Shown here one piece after another: positions 60,495 through 64,000 of a stretch of 64,000 nt of DNA. The position numbers were made by a program, and so were the translations under genes. Source of the stretch: JAEVLT01 sp050496765. GTDB taxonomy: Bacteria; Bacillota; Bacilli; Bacillales; Cytobacillaceae. The stretch covers positions 186,001 through 250,000 of the forward strand of contig NZ_JBNWEO010000015.1 in assembly GCF_050496765.1 (NCBI RefSeq). The letters run 5' to 3'. Below the pieces are notes generated by a model, which did not search any database, was not told where the DNA came from, and saw nothing but the letters and a program-made list of their open reading frames with translations. Position 1 is the stretch's first letter. Each line of letters starts with the position of its first letter.

Positions 60495-60743
60495 ATGGAA
60501 ATATTGATGGAAGAAGGATGTTTTGAACTTTTTTATGACAATCATTTTTACGATAATCTTGAATTCATGCGGATGGATGCAATTTGTGGCAGCACGTATA
60601 TAACCATGAAGAACATTCTTACTGGAGAGTTCCTGACATTTGAACAAAACAAAATTACCTCTGTAAGAAAAAAAGCGAAGCTTACCATTGTTCCTCGGCA
60701 CCCGCTGAATATGGTTGATGAAACCCAAGTTTCTTTATTATAA
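60495..60743 (+). CDS. Hypothetical protein (82 residues)
   Basis: A small protein with no motif that I know. Its N-terminus is acidic and aromatic (EILMEEGCFELFYDNHFYDN); the C-terminus looks like beta strands (GEFLTFEQNKITSVRKKAKL). It lies 33 bases before another small gene, so the two may be cotranscribed. AGAAAGAAGGG precedes the ATG. Confidence 0.55.
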   Translation: MEILMEEGCFELFYDNHFYDNLEFMRMDAICGSTYITMKNILTGEFLTFEQNKITSVRKKAKLTIVPRHPLNMVDETQVSLL

Positions 60744-60776
60744 TAAAAATGAACATGTGCTGAAAGGATGAAAAGA

Positions 60777-60986
60777 ATGATCCATTTATCGTGGCAGGAG
60801 CGGAAAACAGCAAAAGTAGTGACCTGCGTCCATACGAATGCCAAAAAATATATCGTCGATCGCGCCTTGACTGTAGGGAAAAACTATGAAGTTAAAAATG
60901 AAACAGATGAATTTTATTTCATCATTGATAACACCGGAAAAGTGGGCGGATACTACAAGGAGTATTTTCAAGAAGCCCAAAACTAA
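60777..60986 (+). CDS. Small conserved Bacillus protein (DUF6501-like)
   Basis: The 69-residue protein starts MIHLSWQERKTAKVVTCVHT at ATG 60777, nine bases after GAAAGG; ATG 60768 sits directly on the ribosome site. The phrase VGKNYEVKNETDEFYFIIDN then GKVGGYYKEYF agrees with the DUF6501 family as I remember it, a small SH3-like barrel. Function unknown. A strong terminator begins at its stop codon. Confidence 0.7.
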   Translation: MIHLSWQERKTAKVVTCVHTNAKKYIVDRALTVGKNYEVKNETDEFYFIIDNTGKVGGYYKEYFQEAQN

Positions 60987-61020
60987 GGAATGCCTGGCTT
61001 TTGCCAGGCATTCCTTCTAT
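60986..61020 (+). terminator. Terminator after the DUF6501-like gene
   Basis: AGGAATGCCTGGC (60986-60998) pairs with GCCAGGCATTCCT (61003-61015). The palindromic repeat follows within ten bases. Confidence 0.85.
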
Positions 61021-61024
61021 TTAG

Positions 61025-61090
61025 CTAATCAGAATTTATATCCATAAATTCTGAACGCACGACGGGTCCTTAGAGACTCGCCAGTCGGTT
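61025..61090. repeat. Dispersed palindromic element, copy 2
   Basis: CTAATCAGAATTTAT (61025-61039) and ATAAATTCTGA (61044-61054) repeat copy 1 (41515-41600) almost exactly; the outer ATTAG of the right arm is lost. The tail again starts GCACGA-GGG and ends in CGCCAGTCGG, but is 15-20 bases shorter. As with copy 1, it sits between a plus-strand terminator and the end of a minus-strand gene. Confidence 0.75.
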
Positions 61091-61100
61091 TTGTTTTCAT

Positions 61101-61673
61101 TTATTTTACATCTGGGAAAACACGTTGAATGGTTCGGGTGAATTCATTGAAAAATCCTGAAACAGGCTTTCCTGCACGAATATCGTTACCATATGCGGTC
61201 ATCCGCTTATAAAAGTCAGGATTTGCCGAAATATATACCCGATCTATATCGCGGTCAACCGATTTAACGCGGTTGGACATTGTTTTTTCCAAGCGATTGG
61301 ATAATTTCTCTCCGGATGCAAGCTTCACAGCAACAAATGCATTGTTATCGGTAACAATGACATTGGCCGTATCAACTTCAGGAAGGTCGGCTAATTTCTT
61401 TGCTGCAATGTCCGCAACTTTAACACGGGGTGTGCGTGTTCCGGTATTGTTTATATTCCGGGTGTCATAGCGGACATCGGTAACATTCGGATTCGACATG
61501 TTTGGACTATACCGCCCGTCATAGCTGTCAGTCGGCGGATTATAATTAACCCTTGCAGGCTCGTTCACATTCCGGTTACGATATGCCGTATTGTCATTTA
61601 CATTATTTCTTGCGCAGCCTGTTAAATAAAGGCTTACCCCAAGTGAAGCAACAAGAAGTACTTTCAAATTCAT
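61101..61673 (-). CDS. YhcN/YlaJ family spore lipoprotein
   Basis: This 190-residue lipoprotein has the lipobox YLTGC, a low-complexity Asn/Arg/Tyr linker, and the YhcN/YlaJ domain from about residue 80: RVKVADIAAKKLADLPEVDTA, VIVTDNNAFVAVKL and VKSVDRDIDRVYISANPDF. Members sit in the inner spore membrane of Bacillus. A candidate sigma-G promoter just upstream supports forespore expression. The C-terminus IQRVFPDVK is usual. YhcN and YlaJ cannot be told apart here. Confidence 0.88.
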   Translation of the reverse strand: MNLKVLLVASLGVSLYLTGCARNNVNDNTAYRNRNVNEPARVNYNPPTDSYDGRYSPNMSNPNVTDVRYDTRNINNTGTRTPRVKVADIAAKKLADLPEVDTANVIVTDNNAFVAVKLASGEKLSNRLEKTMSNRVKSVDRDIDRVYISANPDFYKRMTAYGNDIRAGKPVSGFFNEFTRTIQRVFPDVK

Positions 61674-61708
61674 TGATGTCCATCTCCTTTTTCATAGTTG
61701 TTCACTCC

Positions 61709-61737
61709 TATCATTCCATATGCCGAAAAAAATATTC
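61709..61737 (-). promoter_or_regulatory. Candidate sigma-G promoter of the YhcN/YlaJ gene
   Basis: On the minus strand GAATA (61733-61737) and AATGATA (61709-61715) are 17 bases apart, fitting the forespore consensus GNATR-N17/18-CATNNTA with one mismatch. Confidence 0.6.
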
Positions 61738-61795
61738 AAATGTAAATAGGTGTCTGTAGTCAGCTTGGTGTCTTAGGGGTTAATGCTTGAAGAGG

Positions 61796-61829
61796 GATAA
61801 AAAGAAGCATCCGACTAAGGATGCTTCTT
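61796..61829 (-). terminator. Terminator after yidC2
   Basis: On the minus strand AAGAAGCATCC pairs with GGATGCTTCTT (arms 61802-61812 and 61819-61829), then TTTATCC. Confidence 0.85.
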
Positions 61830-61849
61830 GATCAGCTTATTGGTATTTT

Positions 61850-62629
61850 TTACTTTTGCTGCACTTTTACTTCCTCATTTTTTTGATACATTCTTCTGCT
61901 GAGCATTTGCTGAAAGATCAGAAAGGTTCCGCCGACAGCCCAATAAACCGGCAGGGCTGCTGGAGCACTTAATGAAAAGATAACAATCATGATGGGTGAA
62001 AGAAGTCCCATATATTTCATTTGTTCTTGCTGTTGGGTTGGCATTGTTGATTGTGATACTTTAAATTGTAAGTAATAAACAATTCCGGCAATCAGCGTAA
62101 TCGCGATATCCGGGTGTCCCAAATTGAACCATAAAAACTTATGGGTTGCAATTTCTTTTGAGCCGCGGATCGCATAATAGAACCCGGTTAAAATAGGCAT
62201 TTGGATCAAAATCGGCAGACAGCCCATGTTTAATGGATTCACACCGTGTTTTTGATAGAGGGCCATCATTTCCTGCTGGAGCTCTTGTTTCTTCTTTGCG
62301 TCTTTTTCCGTTTTTATTTTCTTTTGGATGGCATCCATTTCGGGTTTAAGAGCATCCATTTTTTCTTTCATTGCCATTTGATTTTTATATTGTTTCAACA
62401 TTAAAGGCATTAAGGCAAGCCGAATGATGAGTGTAATGAGGATAATGGAAAGCCCGTAGCTGCCATTGAAAACTTTCGCAAGTGCCTGAATCGAGATCGC
62501 AAACGGATTTACAAAGTATTGGTAAAAAAATCCGCTGTTGCTCCCATTTTGCGCAGAACAAGCTGATAAAAATAAAGTACTAACAATTAATAACAATACG
62601 AGTAGAACTGAAGAACGTTTGATTTTCAT
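61850..62629 (-). CDS. yidC2: Membrane protein insertase YidC2 (YqjG/SpoIIIJ family)
   Basis: YidC inserts and folds membrane proteins, alone or with SecYEG. The 259-residue protein has a lipoprotein signal (LFLSAC), five membrane segments and the cytosolic hairpin MDALKPEMDAIQKKIKTEKD. The helix with LIIRLALMPLML holds the key Arg of the hydrophilic groove. ATG 62629 with GGAGG right before it is the start. It is not next to rnpA/rpmH, so it is more likely the second paralogue (YqjG) than SpoIIIJ. A MifM-like leader gene lies just upstream and supports this. Confidence 0.9.
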   Translation of the reverse strand: MKIKRSSVLLVLLLIVSTLFLSACSAQNGSNSGFFYQYFVNPFAISIQALAKVFNGSYGLSIILITLIIRLALMPLMLKQYKNQMAMKEKMDALKPEMDAIQKKIKTEKDAKKKQELQQEMMALYQKHGVNPLNMGCLPILIQMPILTGFYYAIRGSKEIATHKFLWFNLGHPDIAITLIAGIVYYLQFKVSQSTMPTQQQEQMKYMGLLSPIMIVIFSLSAPAALPVYWAVGGTFLIFQQMLSRRMYQKNEEVKVQQK

Positions 62630-62682
62630 ATTTCCTCCTAAAAAAATAAAATAATCATGTCTAAATGAATAAGAAGGAAATA
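62629..62682 (-). promoter_or_regulatory. Stem that hides the yidC2 ribosome-binding site
   Basis: On the minus strand TATTTCCTTCT (62672-62682), inside the last codons of the leader gene, can pair with AGGAGGAAATA (62629-62639), the ribosome site and the first base of the yidC2 start. That is 11 pairs with one G-U and a 32-base loop. Confidence 0.65.
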
Positions 62683-62951
62683 GGTTCTTCCGCATCATCC
62701 TGGGTGCACTTTTTTCTTCTAATATACATAACAATTCGAATGAGGATTACATTTGCGTTTAAGCGGCTTTTCTTTTTGTATAAAAAGTGGGGTTGAATCA
62801 CATTTGCATTTGCCGGATTGGATATCGACCCGATAAAGGTGTCCTCAACGCTCCATGCCCATATATATTTGAGAGAGATCCCGATTGAGATACTTATATA
62901 TAAAGCATTCAAGGCATTAATATCAGAAAAGTCAATAATCATTTGAAACAA
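62661..62951 (-). CDS. MifM-like translation-arrest leader peptide
   Basis: This 96-residue frame starts at TTG 62951, five bases after GAGAGGTGG, and ends 31 bases before yidC2. It has a hydrophobic N-terminal segment (NALYISISIGISLKYIWAW) and a C-terminal stretch ILIRIVMYIRRKKCTQDDAEE followed by PISFLFI, shortened here as motifs. B. subtilis MifM is, as I recall, about 95 residues, has an N-terminal membrane segment, and stalls at an acidic run near residues 85-89; here D85, D86, E88 and E89 fall in that place. Stalling there would open the stem that covers the yidC2 ribosome site. When insertion capacity is low, yidC2 would be switched on. Overall similarity in other regions is low, so this is an inference from position, length and structure. 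Confidence 0.7.
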   Translation of the reverse strand: MFQMIIDFSDINALNALYISISIGISLKYIWAWSVEDTFIGSISNPANANVIQPHFLYKKKSRLNANVILIRIVMYIRRKKCTQDDAEEPISFLFI

Positions 62952-62962
62952 ACGAACCACCT

Positions 62963-63010
62963 CTCATTTATACCACTGTTAAGTATAAATGAGTTAACAG
63001 GGAGAATCAA
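62963..63010 (-). promoter_or_regulatory. Promoter of the leader-yidC2 operon with an inverted repeat
   Basis: On the minus strand TTGATT (63005-63010) and TATACT (62982-62987) are 17 bases apart. A perfect 11-bp inverted repeat (CTCATTTATAC at 62963-62973, GTATAAATGAG at 62983-62993) overlaps the -10 box and could be an operator. Confidence 0.65.
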
Positions 63011-63097
63011 TTTATTCATTGAAAAATAGCCGTAATTTTTAGGATTCTTACAATGAAGACCGCTCCACTATTTGAAAAAGTACTGGGAGGTGCATTG

Positions 63098-63826
63098 CTA
63101 CCAATAGGTGATTGTGTCAAGAACACCCACTAAAAGGAGCAGCACCCCTGCCGTTTTTTGGACGATTGCTCCCATTTTCTTGCTCTTTTTTACTAACGCT
63201 CCGTCGATCCCAAGATACCAAATGATGAACAGAAACAATAAAAGCGGAAACGATGTACCAATAGCGAAGATCGTAGGCAAAATGGCTCCATACGAAGAAC
63301 TTAGCACAATCGGCATAAGCGTAAGGAAAAACAGTACAAACATTGTAGGGCAAAAAGCGATGGAAAAGCTGACCCCCATCAAAAAGGAGCCCCAGCGTCC
63401 TCCTTTCGTAAACAAAGGAATCCGGGAAAATAACCGGTTCACCCAATTCATTTTAAATATTCCGAGCAAAAAAAGGCCTAGAAAGATAATGAAAGGGCCG
63501 ATCAATTGGCGAGAGGCGGCGAAAAAGCTTGTCATGACGGTTTGAAATTCTCTGCCGATAAGCCATACTGCAAGTCCAAGGCTGGAAAATACGAAAATTT
63601 TCCCAAGAATAAATAGCAGAGCTTCTACCCATTGCTCTCTCGATTGAAGGGTTTTATTCCCATAAAACGTAATTGCGCTTAAATTGCCTGTTAGCTGGCA
63701 AGGGGCAAGGGCTCCAACCAGTCCGAGCAAAAATGCGGCAAGCAGGGGAATTTGTCTGGAGTCATTTAAGATTGCCAAAAAAGGTGCACTTAAAAAATTG
63801 CTGATCGAACTTAAAATCGCATACAC
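63098..63826 (-). CDS. CcdA/DsbD-type membrane thiol-transfer protein
   Basis: The 242-residue protein has about six membrane helices. The Cys in GALAPCQLTGNLSAI and the one in FSIAFCPTMFVLFF are placed like the redox pair of CcdA/DsbD-beta proteins, which move electrons across the membrane to periplasmic thioredoxins for cytochrome c assembly or disulfide reduction. It resembles the TauE/UreH-like branch of the family too. GAAGGGGG is about 11 bases from the ATG. No thioredoxin-like gene is in view; the partner may lie beyond the window end. Confidence 0.78.
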   Translation of the reverse strand: MYAILSSISNFLSAPFLAILNDSRQIPLLAAFLLGLVGALAPCQLTGNLSAITFYGNKTLQSREQWVEALLFILGKIFVFSSLGLAVWLIGREFQTVMTSFFAASRQLIGPFIIFLGLFLLGIFKMNWVNRLFSRIPLFTKGGRWGSFLMGVSFSIAFCPTMFVLFFLTLMPIVLSSSYGAILPTIFAIGTSFPLLLFLFIIWYLGIDGALVKKSKKMGAIVQKTAGVLLLLVGVLDTITYW

Positions 63827-63916
63827 TATACTGCCCCCTTCCGTTCCATTTTTAAAAGAAAAGACATAAACATTTGCTTCAATTTATCAAAAAAATGTGC
63901 AGAAATGATGAAAAAA

Positions 63917-63947
63917 GAAAAAACACTGTGAATTCATCAGTGTTTTT
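63917..63947. terminator. Bidirectional terminator near the window end
   Basis: AAAAACACTG pairs with CAGTGTTTTT around TGAATTCAT. It probably ends a gene that is not visible in the window. Confidence 0.6.
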
Positions 63948-64000
63948 AAGGGAAAACGATTATACTTTTCAGGTTTTGAATGGATGCAAATGAGATGAAA

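Noticed and set aside
1..64000. CRISPR array, prophage or insertion sequence
   Set aside because: No regularly spaced repeats, no integrase, transposase, capsid or portal genes; almost all genes match the usual Bacillaceae chromosome.

Overview
The window reads as chromosomal DNA of a low- to medium-GC, spore-forming Bacillaceae (Firmicutes). Shine-Dalgarno sites are strong, TTG and GTG starts are common, and there are T-box leaders, a cre site, GerP-like, YhcN-type and other spore genes. Long blocks follow the Bacillus subtilis order: ypmP-ypmR-ypmS, then yodT-S-R-Q-P-kamA-yokU-yozE-yodN-yozD-deoD-yodJ-ctpA. Nothing looks like a prophage, insertion sequence or CRISPR array; most of it is core genome with a few accessory modules.

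Layout. 1-7.4 kb is the distal part of a [NiFe]-hydrogenase operon: the large-subunit C-terminus, cytochrome b, the maturation protease, a four-cysteine Rieske/zinc-ribbon-like protein, then hypA-B-F-C-D-E, almost all overlapping. 7.5-12.6 kb holds ypmP/R/S, an RNA methyltransferase, a DUF4397 protein and an LD-carboxypeptidase. 12.6-20.8 kb is the lysine/beta-lysine cluster (aminotransferase, two CoA-transferase subunits, deacylase, acetyltransferase, a sigma-54 activator and lysine 2,3-aminomutase). A textbook -24/-12 promoter lies directly before kamA. 20.8-26.2 kb carries small conserved Bacillus genes, deoD, a VanY-type carboxypeptidase and CtpA. 26.2-34 kb is rich in small and poorly known genes, including a minus-strand spore cluster (two GerPA/PF-like, two Hsp20-like and one GerPC-like protein). 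34-42 kb has an EAL-HDOD protein, dapF, divergent ligD and ku (end joining), a PAP2 phosphatase and a YdjO-type gene with a long leader.

42-46.3 kb has four tRNA genes, all with C at the wobble position, and the fruRKA fructose operon with a cre site inside its promoter. 46.3-55.5 kb has an MFS transporter, a MOSC protein, and a complete trpEGDCFBA operon preceded by two tandem tryptophan T-boxes. 55.5-64 kb has mnmH (selU), an ArlRS-like two-component system, several small genes, a YhcN-type spore lipoprotein, a second YidC insertase with a MifM-like arrest-peptide leader, and a CcdA/DsbD-like membrane protein.

The most notable observations are: a candidate translation-arrest leader for yidC2, whose last codons can pair with the yidC2 ribosome-binding site; a dispersed palindromic element present twice, 19.5 kb apart, each time at a convergent gene end; a tRNA T-arm-like RNA element with a competing 18-bp hairpin before a GNAT gene; the sigma-54 control of kamA; the all-C34 tRNA operon; the GerP/Hsp20 spore cluster; and the Cys4 protein in the hydrogenase operon. 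All family names come from sequence recognition and remembered synteny. No database search was run.
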